The notes under the pieces were generated by a model that did not search any database, had not been told where the DNA came from, and was given only the letters and a program-made list of their open reading frames with translations. A stretch of DNA of 64,000 bases from NCBI GenBank assembly GCA_004020365.1, contig SAQR01000002.1, positions 62,001 through 126,000 of the forward strand, given 5' to 3'. The DNA is from Mesorhizobium sp. (GTDB lineage: Bacteria > Pseudomonadota > Alphaproteobacteria > Rhizobiales > Rhizobiaceae). Below are positions 18,788 to 28,203 of this stretch, one piece after another. The translations under genes were made by a program, and so were the position numbers. Position 1 is the stretch's first letter; each line of letters begins with the position of its first letter.

Positions 18788-20073
18788 GTCGGTTCGAACC
18801 GAAAGCCGACGTCCGCTGCCGGCACGTTGCGCGTTTCGCGAATTTCGGCGTCGCCCAACGCGAAGCGCGCGAGCGCCGGCAGCGGGCGGACGACGCCGGC
18901 TTCCCGCACCGCCAGCTGCAGTTTTTCCAATCGCTCGATCGCGATGGCGGCGAGCTCGCGTTCGGCGCCTGGTTCGCGCGCCGATTTACGCCAGTAACGG
19001 CCGTACTGCGCCTTGGCCTCGTGCAGGAAGCCGGCAATGTCATGCTCGTGGATATCCCGGCCGGAGGCCTGCGCCATGTCGCCGCCATCGGCTCGCCGCT
19101 GCCTTTGCCCGGCGGCCAGATACTCGGCCACAAGCAGCGTTACATGGGCGTCGGTGCCTTCGGCAGGCATCGCCAGGTCAGTCAGCAGACCGGTTTCGTC
19201 AACCAGCGCCAGCCCTTGCGCGCGCTGTTCCGCCACCAGGCCGGCGGCGTCGCACAGGCGGGCGGCCATCGTTCCGCGCTGGTTGAAGAAATACGCACGG
19301 GCTTCCGGGTCCAACGTCTCGACATAGACGACCGGATCGTCGAGAAGCTGGCGTGCGAGCTGGTGGCGCAGCGCCGTGCGCCGGCCTTCCTCGCTGTCCG
19401 CCACATGTTCTCCGACCAGCGCGCACAGCCGCTCTTCGAGCGTTGCCGGCACCTCTTCCGGCGTCCAGGTGGAGGGGCCACGCACCGCCGCCAGCATGCC
19501 GGACAGCATGCGGCGCTGCACGTCGTAGAGCGCATCCGCCTGATCGCCTCCAGCCTGCACGAACGTTTCCTCGTCGCCGGCCACGCGGTGCAAGACGCCG
19601 AGGCTCAGCAATGTGCGGCACACTGAAACGAGTTCGCGCCGCTCGTGTTGCGCCTCGAGGGCGAAGCTGAAGTCGAGCGTCGGCTCGGCTGCGAGTTCCA
19701 GCAGCCGATCGCCGAGCAGACGCAAAGTGATCTGCGGGTCGGCGCGTTCGAGCACCGCGCAGGCGAGGCAAAGCAGCACGTAGCGCCGGCGATCGTAGCC
19801 GGCAATGCCACGCGTGGTGTCGGTCAGGTTTCCGGGCCGCTTGTAGAGGCGCGCGCCCTCCCGCTCGACCTGCAGTATCCAGCCGGTCTCGCGAGAAAAC
19901 CATTCGCGCAATGCTTCGGCCTGGCGGCGTATTGCGGCGAAATCCTCGTGCCCCGGGCCGATCAGCGGCGTCATCAAAAGCGCGCGCACACAGGCGCGAA
20001 ACTCCTCGCGCTGGAAGCGCTGCTGCAGCAGGCCGATGCCGCGATCGTCGTTGGAACCGTTCGCCGCCTTCAT
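18784..20073 (-). CDS. jetB: Wadjet type III component JetB (TIGR02678/DUF2398)
   Basis: Kleisin-partner (KITE-like) winged-helix subunit of the Wadjet complex, 429 residues, start ATG 20073. The DUF2398 pattern is seen in RGIGLLQQRFQREEFRACVR, RLYKRPG and the RRYVLLCLACAVLERADPQ segment. ATGA overlap with jetA stop upstream and with jetC start downstream. A larger upstream extension of the frame to 20616 lies within jetA and is not used. The winged-helix role is known for the analogous type I protein and inferred here. Confidence 0.88.
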   Translation of the reverse strand: MKAANGSNDDRGIGLLQQRFQREEFRACVRALLMTPLIGPGHEDFAAIRRQAEALREWFSRETGWILQVEREGARLYKRPGNLTDTTRGIAGYDRRRYVLLCLACAVLERADPQITLRLLGDRLLELAAEPTLDFSFALEAQHERRELVSVCRTLLSLGVLHRVAGDEETFVQAGGDQADALYDVQRRMLSGMLAAVRGPSTWTPEEVPATLEERLCALVGEHVADSEEGRRTALRHQLARQLLDDPVVYVETLDPEARAYFFNQRGTMAARLCDAAGLVAEQRAQGLALVDETGLLTDLAMPAEGTDAHVTLLVAEYLAAGQRQRRADGGDMAQASGRDIHEHDIAGFLHEAKAQYGRYWRKSAREPGAERELAAIAIERLEKLQLAVREAGVVRPLPALARFALGDAEIRETRNVPAADVGFRFEPT

Positions 20074-21596
20074 CGACCGTCCTGCAAGGGGGTGATGGTG
20101 ATCAGATGGTCGCGCCCGGCAAAGACGCCATGCGGCGTGTCGATCGTGGCGCGGCTGTCGGGGGCAAGCGGCTTCAGGTGGATGTGCAGCAAGCCGTCGC
20201 TGGTCTGGCGTTGCACCGGCGTCTCCGGCCCGGCTTGCTCGGCCAGTGTCTCCCCGAGCAGGCCCAGGAACAGGCCGAAGGCGTGCTTGTCGAGTTCCCC
20301 GAGATCCGAAAGCCGCGCCGGGCGGCTGGTGGCGAGACGCCTGCGCGCCGCTTCGACCTGTTGTGACTCCTCCGCGAGCTGAAGCGCCAGGAACGCGCGC
20401 TCTTCGGCGCGGTCGCGCACGCGTGGTAGCGGTCCGCGCGGGGCCGCTTCGCCATACTCGCGCAAACGCGGGTGAATCTGGAGCGGCGGGGCGTCGGCCC
20501 AGGAGGTGCTGGCCGGCAGCTCGGCGTCGGCGCTGGCGTTTAGCGAGAAATGCCGCGCCGGATTGAGAGCGAAGGCAGCCCGCGCAAGCCGGTGTGCCTC
20601 GCCGTCGTCTGCGCAAGCGGCAAACCAGCCGGCAAGCAGGCGGAAGTCGGCAGAGCGATCGCTGCGGCCGCTGCGCCGCTCATTCAGTGCAGCGATAGCG
20701 GCCAGAAGCTGCGGGATTGCCGAACGTGCCCGCGCCCGCAGCAGTTCGGCTTGCGGCGGCTCATGGCCGGTGGTGAGGAACCAGCCGCGCAGACCCTTCC
20801 AGCGCTCTCGCCAGGCTCGCAGATAGCCTTTCCGCGCTTCGGCCTGATCCTGCGCGCCGCCTGGAGCCGTGTCCCGCGATTCGCGCTCTGCCACCTGTCC
20901 AAGCAGCGCCTCGACGTCAGGCTCCAACGCCAGGATGAGGCGTGCGATGGTGTCGGAACGGCGCACCAGATCCCCCATGAAGCGTTCGAGATAGTCGATC
21001 AGCCGCTTCTTGTAGTTTGCGACCGCTTCTGCTTCGGCTTGCTGCAGCTCGATGCTGCGAGCGACGCCGGCCATGAACGCCTGCGCGTTCTCGGCCAAGC
21101 CTTCGAAGACGCGCACAAGATCCCGCAGTGTTTCGTGGATCTTGGCCACGTCGGGTTGGGTTGCTTGCGCCAGTGCCTGCAGTGCCTGAAGTCGGCTCGC
21201 TATGTCTTCAAGCGCCACGGTTTGCAGCTCGGCGCGGCGCTGCAAGGTCAGCACGAATGTCGCCAAGGCCGATTCCACGGCCTCGCCGCCCTGCGAGAGC
21301 CGGTAGAGGAAGCGTGCACGGTAGAAGTCGCTAAGGCTTGAAACCCGAGCAGTGTCGGGATGCGATTCGAGATTGCCCCATTCCGTGAGCTGGGCGAGCG
21401 CCGTATTCACGTCCTCAATGCGCGGCGGCTTGTTCGGCCATTGGGCTTCGGCAAGCACTTCGTCCGGCCGCAACTGCAAACGGTATTGCCGCTTCGCCGC
21501 CGCGAAGACGTCCATGATGCAGCGGTAGAACACGGCCTTCTCGGCGCTCACGTGACGGAATAGGTCCGCCGGGTCATTCGCAATACGCATGGGCAA
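20070..21596 (-). CDS. jetA: Wadjet type III component JetA (TIGR02677/DUF2397)
   Basis: Kleisin-like subunit that should bridge the SMC heads in the Wadjet complex, 508 residues. The N-terminal winged-helix region contains SAEKAVFYRCIMDVFAAA and VNTALAQLTEWGNL, the middle is helical (residues 120-260), and the C-terminal half has GWFAACADDGEAHRLARAAF, as in TIGR02677 proteins. The first gene of the four-gene operon; a Met two codons later is an equally good start. There are 149 bases to the ROK gene upstream, which is read in the same direction, so the operon probably has its own promoter in that gap. Confidence 0.88.
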   Translation of the reverse strand: MPMRIANDPADLFRHVSAEKAVFYRCIMDVFAAAKRQYRLQLRPDEVLAEAQWPNKPPRIEDVNTALAQLTEWGNLESHPDTARVSSLSDFYRARFLYRLSQGGEAVESALATFVLTLQRRAELQTVALEDIASRLQALQALAQATQPDVAKIHETLRDLVRVFEGLAENAQAFMAGVARSIELQQAEAEAVANYKKRLIDYLERFMGDLVRRSDTIARLILALEPDVEALLGQVAERESRDTAPGGAQDQAEARKGYLRAWRERWKGLRGWFLTTGHEPPQAELLRARARSAIPQLLAAIAALNERRSGRSDRSADFRLLAGWFAACADDGEAHRLARAAFALNPARHFSLNASADAELPASTSWADAPPLQIHPRLREYGEAAPRGPLPRVRDRAEERAFLALQLAEESQQVEAARRRLATSRPARLSDLGELDKHAFGLFLGLLGETLAEQAGPETPVQRQTSDGLLHIHLKPLAPDSRATIDTPHGVFAGRDHLITITPLQDGR

Positions 21597-21745
21597 TCGC
21601 CGCCTCCCGGACTCGCTTCGAGCGTTTTCGCTTTGTTCTTGCGCCCCGTCAAGTCGCCGAGTTGACCACCAAGCAGATGCGCCTGTGGGCTTCTGTGCAC
21701 CGAGCTTGAAAACGAAGAGCGGTCAAAAGCCAGATTGAACCGAAA

Positions 21746-22942
21746 TCATTGCAGCCGGCTGTTGTGGCGCAGCACCAGGCCGACTGCGCCGAGCAAGGCA
21801 TCGTTCTCTGTGTGCTTGCCAACGATTATCCGCGTGCGCAGGGCGGGCGCGATATCGCGGGACTTGATGAGCGTGTGGCGTTCGTATGACGCGATCAGCG
21901 GTGCCAGGAGAATGTCGCCTGCCAAAGCCATGCGGCCACCGATGATGATGAGCGGCGGATTGATCACCGAGCCGATCAGACCAAGGCCGCGGCCGGCGAA
22001 CTGCGCGGTGTCCTCGATCATTCGCAGCGCCCCGACGTCGCCCTGCTCAGCCATCATGATCACCTCGTCCATCGTGACCGGCCGCCGCACGATGCGCGAA
22101 ATCTGCTCCAGCGGCCGGGCAAAACTCGCATAAAGCTCCAGGCAGCCGCGATTGCCGCACCGGCAAAGATCGCCGCCTGGATCGATGCTGATATGCCCGA
22201 ATTCGCCGGCGCCGCCGGCGATGCCCGTCACCAGCCGGCCGTGCTGGACAATGGCCCCGCCGACGCCGAGATCGATCTTGAACAGGACGAAATCGTCCTG
22301 GCCAACTCCCGCGCCCCACATCAGCTCGGCGATGGCCGAGCAGTTGCTCTCGTTGTCGGCGAAAATCGGCTGTTCGAGAACCGGCCCGAACACATCGCGG
22401 ATGTTGACCCCGGCCCAGGTCGGAACAATACTCGCACGCTGCACCACGCCTTCGCGGCTGACAGGGCCCGAGACGGAAACCCCAACCCCCAGGAGCCCCG
22501 CCATCGGCAGACCGTTCTCTTCGTAGCATTGGGCAATTGCTGATTTGGCGAGCTCGGCCGCCTGTTGTGGCTGGTAGTCCAGACCCATGGGAAGAGTTTG
22601 TTCGGCAATGACAGAATGCGAGACGTCGGCAACGATGCACCGCATCTCATCGAGGCCCAGATGGATCCCGACGCAGGTGCCCGCAACAGGATTGAGCGTC
22701 AAGGTCGCGGCAGGCCTGCCAATGCCCCTGGCCCCATCGTGATGGGCTGAGGATTCGATCACCATTCCGGATTTTTTCAAGCCATTGAGCGCCGTTGAGA
22801 CCGTCGATCGCGCCAAGCCTGTGATATGCGCGATTTGCGAGGCAGAAAGCACGCCGCGCTCACGCAGGCAGCGCACGATCAGGCTCTCCGGTGATGCGGA
22901 GGGCTTGTCGATCAGCCAGTTTCTAAGCGAAGGTTTGTTCAT
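21746..22942 (-). CDS. ROK-family transcriptional repressor
   Basis: Sugar-responsive regulator of 398 residues: an N-terminal winged helix (residues 18-75: LIVRCLRERGVLSASQIAHI, SRSTVSTALNGL-like segment) and a ROK sugar-kinase-like domain with the Zn-binding cysteine motif CRCGNRGCLE and the GHISIDPGG segment. ATG 22942 gives MNKPSLRNW; an upstream Met at 22984 is possible. It is divergent from a carbohydrate ABC operon 163 bases away and should control it, probably by releasing DNA when a sugar or sugar phosphate binds. Kinase activity is unlikely as the group acts as repressors. Confidence 0.9.
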   Translation of the reverse strand: MNKPSLRNWLIDKPSASPESLIVRCLRERGVLSASQIAHITGLARSTVSTALNGLKKSGMVIESSAHHDGARGIGRPAATLTLNPVAGTCVGIHLGLDEMRCIVADVSHSVIAEQTLPMGLDYQPQQAAELAKSAIAQCYEENGLPMAGLLGVGVSVSGPVSREGVVQRASIVPTWAGVNIRDVFGPVLEQPIFADNESNCSAIAELMWGAGVGQDDFVLFKIDLGVGGAIVQHGRLVTGIAGGAGEFGHISIDPGGDLCRCGNRGCLELYASFARPLEQISRIVRRPVTMDEVIMMAEQGDVGALRMIEDTAQFAGRGLGLIGSVINPPLIIIGGRMALAGDILLAPLIASYERHTLIKSRDIAPALRTRIIVGKHTENDALLGAVGLVLRHNSRLQ

Positions 22943-23013
22943 GATGAGCACAAAGGACGTTGACTGATAGCTCAAATATGTCATCTTGGAAAGAACGGAG
23001 ATACTGCATCCCC

Positions 23014-23053
23014 GTCTGCGACGACCTCAAATTGTCTGCGACGAGCTCAAAAC
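23014..23053. repeat. Tandem 20-base direct repeat in the ROK/ABC intergenic region
   Basis: Two head-to-tail copies of a 20-base unit beginning GTCTGCGACGA and continuing CTCAAA; 17 of 20 positions match. They sit 53-92 bases before the binding-protein start, the place where a repressor or activator would bind. Tandem spacing of 20 bases (two helical turns) suits cooperative binding on one DNA face. Confidence 0.45.
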
Positions 23054-23105
23054 TGCGTCCACAAGCGGTCGATACGAACCGTGCATCACCTATGGGAGTG
23101 AAACG

Positions 23106-24371
23106 ATGGAATATCTGAGGACGGCCGTTGCGGCCGCTGCGGCGTACACCTTTGTTGTGGGAGCCGCATTCGCTGAGCCCAAGACCAACCTGTTGCATCA
23201 ATGGGCATCCGGATCGGACGCGCAGGCTATTGCCAAGCTCGGTGAGATGTTTACCGCCAAGGGTGGCGCCTGGCAGCAGACCTCCATCGCCGGCCACACG
23301 GCCAACACGCTGGCGAAACTGCGCGCCGACGTGATCGCCGGCAATGCACCCCCCGCGGTGCAGCTGAAGGGGCCCGAGATCGCCGAATGGAACGAGACCG
23401 GTATGACCGCCAATCTCGACGAACTGGCGACGGCGGAAAACTGGGAAAAGGTCGTTGCTCCCGAATTGCTGCCGGTGATGAAGCCGACCGGCAGCTGGGT
23501 GGCGGCGCCGATGAATATCCATCGCATCAACTGGCTGTGGGCGTCGCCGAAGGTCATGCAGGAAGCAGGCGTCGCCGAGGTGCCGAAGACCTGGGCGGAC
23601 TTCAACGCCGCCTGCGACAAGGTCGTGGCATCGGGCAAGATCTGCATCTCGCACTCGACCGCCGACTGGACCGATTCGACGGTGTTCGAGGTCGTCGTCT
23701 ACGGAATGGATCTCGATCTCTTCAAGAAGGCGTTCGTCGAGGGTGACGTCGAGGCGATGCGCAGCGACGGCATGGTCAAGGCCTTCGAACAGTTCCGCAC
23801 CATGACGACGAAATATATGGACCCCGGCATGAACGGACGCGACTGGGATAGCATGTCGCATCTGGTCGGCCGCGGCGAGGCCGCCTTCCACATCATGGGT
23901 GACTGGACGCTTGGCCTGCTCACGGCCGGCGGCTTCAAGCAGGGCACCGACTATGTCTGCGTCCAGGCGCCGACCGACTGGGGCAAGCCGGGCTTCATCC
24001 TGAATTCCGACTCGGTCGTGTTCTTCCAGCAGAAGGATCCGGATTACGTCGAGGGGCAGAAATTGCTCGCCAGCACCATCCTGTCACCCGAGTTCCAGAC
24101 GGTTTTCAATCAGACCAAGGGCTCGATCCCGGCCCGTCTCGACGTCGATCTTTCGAACGGCTTCAATCCCTGCCAGCAGCTCTCCCAGAAGGATCTGCAG
24201 GCGTCGATCGATGGCGGCACGCTTGTCCGGTCGATGGCGCATAACATGACGATCCCGCAGAAGGTGCGCGGCGCGATCATGGATACGGTTACCGAATTCG
24301 TGGCGACGCCGGACATGACCGCGCAGGACGCAGCCAGCGCGATGGCCGATGCCGCCGAAGCGCAGATGTGA
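23106..24371 (+). CDS. Carbohydrate ABC transporter, periplasmic binding protein
   Basis: Solute-binding protein of 421 residues (family 1, sugar type). Signal peptide in residues 1-23 ending AAFA before EPK. The mature protein has the family's HQWASGSDAQAIAKLG opening, GNAPPAVQLKG, the MNIHRINWLW segment and a two-lobe pattern. GGGAG lies just upstream of ATG 23106. Followed by two permeases and an ATPase in the same direction. The sequence is of the ThuE/Ugp-like glucose, mannose or glucoside-binding group; the exact sugar is not determinable. Confidence 0.92.
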   Translation: MEYLRTAVAAAAAYTFVVGAAFAEPKTNLLHQWASGSDAQAIAKLGEMFTAKGGAWQQTSIAGHTANTLAKLRADVIAGNAPPAVQLKGPEIAEWNETGMTANLDELATAENWEKVVAPELLPVMKPTGSWVAAPMNIHRINWLWASPKVMQEAGVAEVPKTWADFNAACDKVVASGKICISHSTADWTDSTVFEVVVYGMDLDLFKKAFVEGDVEAMRSDGMVKAFEQFRTMTTKYMDPGMNGRDWDSMSHLVGRGEAAFHIMGDWTLGLLTAGGFKQGTDYVCVQAPTDWGKPGFILNSDSVVFFQQKDPDYVEGQKLLASTILSPEFQTVFNQTKGSIPARLDVDLSNGFNPCQQLSQKDLQASIDGGTLVRSMAHNMTIPQKVRGAIMDTVTEFVATPDMTAQDAASAMADAAEAQM

Positions 24372-24431
24372 AGAAGCTGCCGATGATGGCTTGGCGCGCG
24401 TCGCCCGGCCCCGACTTCGCCGGAGCAGCCG

Positions 24432-25367
24432 ATGTCGACGCGTGACCTGACCGTACCGGTTACGGCTCCCGCAACCCCGTGGCGGCAGCGCCTGGGCACC
24501 ATAGTGCCCATTCTGGTGCTGGCGCCGTCGCTCGCAGCGAGTTTCGTCTACGTCTTCGTCTTCACACTGTGGACGCTCTATCTCTCGCTCTCCAGTTCGT
24601 CGCTGATGCCGACCTATGGCTTCGTGGGCCTGGACAATTATGCTTCGCTCTGGGCGAACCGGCGCTGGAATATCGCCTACACCAACCTCTTTCTGTTCAG
24701 CGGCTTCTACATCGTCGGCTCGATGGCCATCGGCCTGCTTCTGGCGATCCTGATCGACCAGCGCGTTCGCGGCGAGGCGGTCTGGCGCACGATCTTCCTC
24801 TATCCGCTGGCAGTCTCCTTCATCGTCACCGGCACGGTGTGGAGCTGGCTCTATAATCCCGTCGACGGCATCCAGGCCTTCGTGCGGGGGCTCGGCTGGG
24901 CCGACTTCAGCTTCGCGCTGACGGCCAACCGCAACACCGCAATCTATGCGGTGATCATAACCGGTATCTGGCAGTCGTCCGGCTTCGCAATGGCGCTTTT
25001 TCTGGCTGGCCTGCGGTCGGTCGATCCGGATCTTATCAAAGCAGCGCAGATCGACGGTGCGTCGGTTTCCCGGACCTATCGGAAGGTCATCCTGCCGACG
25101 ATCGCCCCGATTTTTCTAGCGGTGGCGGTCATTCAGATCCAGTTCGCCATCAAGACCTTCGACCTGGTGGCGGCGCTGACGCGGGGTGGCCCAGGTGTGT
25201 CGACTACCTTCCCGGCGATCTATGTCTACGACCTGATGTTCCAGCGCGGGCAGATCGGCGAGGGTGCCGCCGCGGCGATGATGATGCTCGCCGCCCTTGC
25301 GGTTGTCCTGGTGCCCTATTCCGTGTGGATCGTCTGGCGCAGGCGGGCGGAGGGCCGCAATGGCTGA
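24432..25367 (+). CDS. Carbohydrate ABC transporter permease (MalF/UgpA type)
   Basis: Inner-membrane permease of 311 residues with six predicted helices. The cytoplasmic EAA-like loop (EA/DPDLIKAAQIDGASVSRTYRKVILP) is visible at residues 195-225 and should contact the ATPase. Its last 8 bases overlap the start of the second permease. Substrate shared with the preceding binding protein. Confidence 0.93.
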   Translation: MSTRDLTVPVTAPATPWRQRLGTIVPILVLAPSLAASFVYVFVFTLWTLYLSLSSSSLMPTYGFVGLDNYASLWANRRWNIAYTNLFLFSGFYIVGSMAIGLLLAILIDQRVRGEAVWRTIFLYPLAVSFIVTGTVWSWLYNPVDGIQAFVRGLGWADFSFALTANRNTAIYAVIITGIWQSSGFAMALFLAGLRSVDPDLIKAAQIDGASVSRTYRKVILPTIAPIFLAVAVIQIQFAIKTFDLVAALTRGGPGVSTTFPAIYVYDLMFQRGQIGEGAAAAMMMLAALAVVLVPYSVWIVWRRRAEGRNG

Positions 25368-26262
25368 AATTGCCGCCAACGCCCGGCATGATCCCGAAGC
25401 GGCCGCGGCGACGCGGCGATATTTCTGGGCTCGCTTTCTTGTCTACGCGGTGTTGACGCTTTTCGCCGTCATCTACCTTGCACCGCTGCTGGTCGTCGTC
25501 TTCAACTCGTTGCGGGAGCAGTCCGACATTGCCCGCAACGGCCTCATCTCGCTGCCGCGCAGCTTCCGCCTCGACGCGTGGGCGCAGGCTTGGGGCACTT
25601 ATTGCGTCAGCGGCACCTGCGAAGGCATGAAGCGCAATTTCTTCAACTCGCTCTGGATGACGATCCCGGCGACGCTCATCTCCACGCTCCTCGGCGCCAT
25701 GAACGGCTACGTGCTGTCGAAATGGCGCTTCAAGGGTTCGGAAATTCTGTTCAATCTGATGCTGCTCGGCGTCTTCATGCCTGGCCAGATCTCGCTGATG
25801 CCGTGGGCGTTCCTGCTCGGCAAGCTCGGCCTGACCAATTCGACCTATGGGCTGGTACTAATACACGTCGTCCAGGGCATCTCGTTCACCACCCTGTTCT
25901 GCCGCAATTTCTACGTCAGCATACCGGACGACCTTATCAAGGCGGCACGCATCGACGGCGCCGGCTTCTGGCGGATTTTCCGCAAGATCATCCTGCCGCT
26001 GTCGCCGCCGATTTTGATCGTCACCGTCATCTGGCAATTCACCGGCATCTGGAACGAGTATCTGTTCGGCGTCGTCTTCACCTCCGGCCAGCAGCAGCCG
26101 ATTACGGCGGCATTGGTCGCGCTCACTGCCGGCGGCACGACCGCCCGTGCCTACGATGTGATGAGCGCAGCCGTGCTGATCGGCGCGCTGCCGCCGCTGC
26201 TGATCTACCTGTTCGGTGGAAAATACTTCGTGCGCGGCCTGACACAAGGCGCCATCAAATGA
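25360..26262 (+). CDS. Carbohydrate ABC transporter permease (MalG/UgpE type)
   Basis: Second inner-membrane permease, 300 residues from ATG 25360, which overlaps the first permease gene by 8 bases. Six helices and the EAA-type loop [26 protein letters not shown] near residues 185-215 are present. An exact 15-base tandem duplication covers its stop codon (26249-26278) but leaves the product intact. Confidence 0.93.
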   Translation: MAEIAANARHDPEAAAATRRYFWARFLVYAVLTLFAVIYLAPLLVVVFNSLREQSDIARNGLISLPRSFRLDAWAQAWGTYCVSGTCEGMKRNFFNSLWMTIPATLISTLLGAMNGYVLSKWRFKGSEILFNLMLLGVFMPGQISLMPWAFLLGKLGLTNSTYGLVLIHVVQGISFTTLFCRNFYVSIPDDLIKAARIDGAGFWRIFRKIILPLSPPILIVTVIWQFTGIWNEYLFGVVFTSGQQQPITAALVALTAGGTTARAYDVMSAAVLIGALPPLLIYLFGGKYFVRGLTQGAIK

Positions 26263-26278
26263 GGCGCCATCAAATGAG
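26249..26278. repeat. Exact 15-base tandem duplication at the permease stop codon
   Basis: The unit GGCGCCATCAAATGA occurs twice in succession; the first copy ends with the permease stop. It lengthens the gap to the ATPase gene by 15 bases and brings a second in-frame stop. It looks like a recent replication-slippage event. Confidence 0.85.
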
Positions 26279-26287
26279 GCATCGCCC

Positions 26288-27385
26288 ATGTCCGCGCTGA
26301 TGATCCGCGACCTTCACAAGAGCTATGGCGGGCTCGAGATTCTGGCCGGCATCAATCTCGAGGCGCGAACCGGGGAGTTCGTCGCTCTTGTCGGCCCCTC
26401 CGGCTGCGGCAAATCAACCTTGCTCGCCATGATCGCCGGCCTGGAAACCGTCACCTCGGGCGAGATCTGGATCGGCGACCGGCTGGTGAACTCCGTGCAG
26501 CCCAAGGACCGCGACATAGCGATGGTGTTCCAGTCATACGCCCTCTATCCGACGATGACGGTGCGCCAGAACATCACCTTCGGCATGGAAAGCCGGGGCG
26601 TGCCCAAAGCGGAGCAGGCGGAAGCCGTAAAGCGGGTTGCCGCACTCCTGCAGATCGAGCAGTTGCTCAACCGCAAGCCCGGACAATTGTCGGGTGGCCA
26701 GCGGCAGCGCGTTGCGATGGGACGCGCCCTGGTACGCGACCCAAAGCTGTTTCTGTTCGATGAGCCGCTGTCCAATCTCGACGCCAAGCTGCGCGTCGAC
26801 ATGCGCACCGAAATCAAGAAGCTTCACCATCGCGTCGGCAAGACGACGGTCTACGTCACCCACGATCAGGTCGAGGCGATGACGCTGGCGTCCCGCATTG
26901 CGGTGATGAACCAGGGCTCGGTGCAGCAGTTCGATACGCCGAAGCGGATCTATGACCGGCCGACCAACATGTTCGTGGCCGGTTTCATGGGATCGCCGGC
27001 GATGAATTTCATCCCCGCCCGGTTTACCGGCTCGACCAGCATCTCGGTGCGCGCCGCTGACGGCGGTGACGCCACTCTTGCCCTTGCCGCGCCGCTGCCC
27101 GCCGGTGCGCCAAAGGACGTGGTGCTCGGTGTTAGGCCCGAACACATCTACCGTTTCACGACCGACCTGAAGTCGCGCAAACCTGCTGTCGAGCCCATGC
27201 AGGCGCCGGTCGAACTGGTCGAGCCGACTGGCGCCGAGACGCTCGCCGTCCTCAGGCTAGGCGACCTGGAGATCACCGGCCGATTCGAGCCGGATGACGC
27301 TCCCGTCATGGGTGAGACGATAACGCTCGGCATCGACATGTCGCGCGCCTGTCTGTTCGATCCGGCAACCAAAGCGCTTCTGTGA
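26288..27385 (+). CDS. Carbohydrate ABC transporter ATP-binding protein (MalK/UgpC type)
   Basis: ATPase that powers the importer, 365 residues. Walker A GPSGCGKS at residues 36-43, signature [15 protein letters not shown], Walker [13 protein letters not shown], and a C-terminal OB/TOBE regulatory domain from about residue 240 ([10 protein letters not shown]). Fourth gene of the import operon, followed 4 bases later by an SDR gene. Confidence 0.95.
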   Translation: MSALMIRDLHKSYGGLEILAGINLEARTGEFVALVGPSGCGKSTLLAMIAGLETVTSGEIWIGDRLVNSVQPKDRDIAMVFQSYALYPTMTVRQNITFGMESRGVPKAEQAEAVKRVAALLQIEQLLNRKPGQLSGGQRQRVAMGRALVRDPKLFLFDEPLSNLDAKLRVDMRTEIKKLHHRVGKTTVYVTHDQVEAMTLASRIAVMNQGSVQQFDTPKRIYDRPTNMFVAGFMGSPAMNFIPARFTGSTSISVRAADGGDATLALAAPLPAGAPKDVVLGVRPEHIYRFTTDLKSRKPAVEPMQAPVELVEPTGAETLAVLRLGDLEITGRFEPDDAPVMGETITLGIDMSRACLFDPATKALL

Positions 27386-27389
27386 TCTG

Positions 27390-28163
27390 ATGTCCGCACA
27401 ATTCGCGATTTATCCGAGCTTGACCGATCGCGTCGTGCTGATCTCCGGCGGCGCCTCCGGGATCGGCGCCGATATGGTCCGCGCCTTCGTGGCGAATGGC
27501 GCGCGTGTGGCCTTCCTCGATGTGCAGGACGAACCCGCGGAGGCGTTGCTGCGTGAACTCGGTGGTGCCGGCGGGCGAGCTCCCTTGTATCTGCATTGCG
27601 ATGTGACCGACGTTGATGCGCTGCAGGCTTCAGTAGAAGGCGTGCGCGCGCGGCTTGGTCCGGTCGCCGTCCTGGTCAACAACGCTGCCGACGATCAGCG
27701 CCATCCCGTTGACGCGGTGACATCAGAATATTGGGACCGCAGCTTCGACGTCAATCTCCGGCATCACTTCTTCGCCGCGCAGGCGGTGCATCCGCATATG
27801 AAGGAACTCGGCTTCGGCTCGATCATAAACTTCTCTTCCATCGCCTGGCGTTTCGGCGCGGACCAGATGGTGGCCTATGCCACCGCCAAGGGGGCTGTGG
27901 TGGCGCTGACGCGCGCACTGGCGCGGTCGTTCGGATCCGACAACATCCGCGTCAATGCAGTCGAACCCGGCGCCGTCATCACCGAGCGGCAGCGCGAGCT
28001 GTGGTTCAAGACGCAGGACGCAATCGACCAGACGGTGCAGCGGCAATTGATCCGCCGCGTCCTGCTGGGCGAAGAGATTGCACGGACCGTGCTCTTCCTA
28101 GCCGCCGATGACAGCCGCATGATCACAAAACAGTCCATCGCCGTCGATGCCGGTTTGCGATAG
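27390..28163 (+). CDS. SDR-family oxidoreductase, sugar dehydrogenase candidate
   Basis: Classical SDR of 257 residues. NAD(P) motif SGGASGIGADM, NNAAD after the fourth strand, catalytic Ser in NFSSIAWR and YATAKGAV (Tyr/Lys), and the RVNAVEPGAV segment. It follows the ATPase gene by 4 bases and precedes a sugar-phosphate isomerase-like gene, so oxidation of the imported sugar is the natural guess. The C-terminal quaternary segment (ITKQSIAVDAGLR) is typical of this family. Confidence 0.9.
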   Translation: MSAQFAIYPSLTDRVVLISGGASGIGADMVRAFVANGARVAFLDVQDEPAEALLRELGGAGGRAPLYLHCDVTDVDALQASVEGVRARLGPVAVLVNNAADDQRHPVDAVTSEYWDRSFDVNLRHHFFAAQAVHPHMKELGFGSIINFSSIAWRFGADQMVAYATAKGAVVALTRALARSFGSDNIRVNAVEPGAVITERQRELWFKTQDAIDQTVQRQLIRRVLLGEEIARTVLFLAADDSRMITKQSIAVDAGLR

Positions 28164-28203
28164 CGACAGCCCTTCACCGCTCTTCATTGGAACTGCCAAA
28201 CTG

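Noticed and set aside
17081-18997. 638-residue plus-strand open frame inside jetC
   Set aside because: Shadow of the SMC coiled-coil region; lacks any recognisable domain and crosses the jetB/jetC border.
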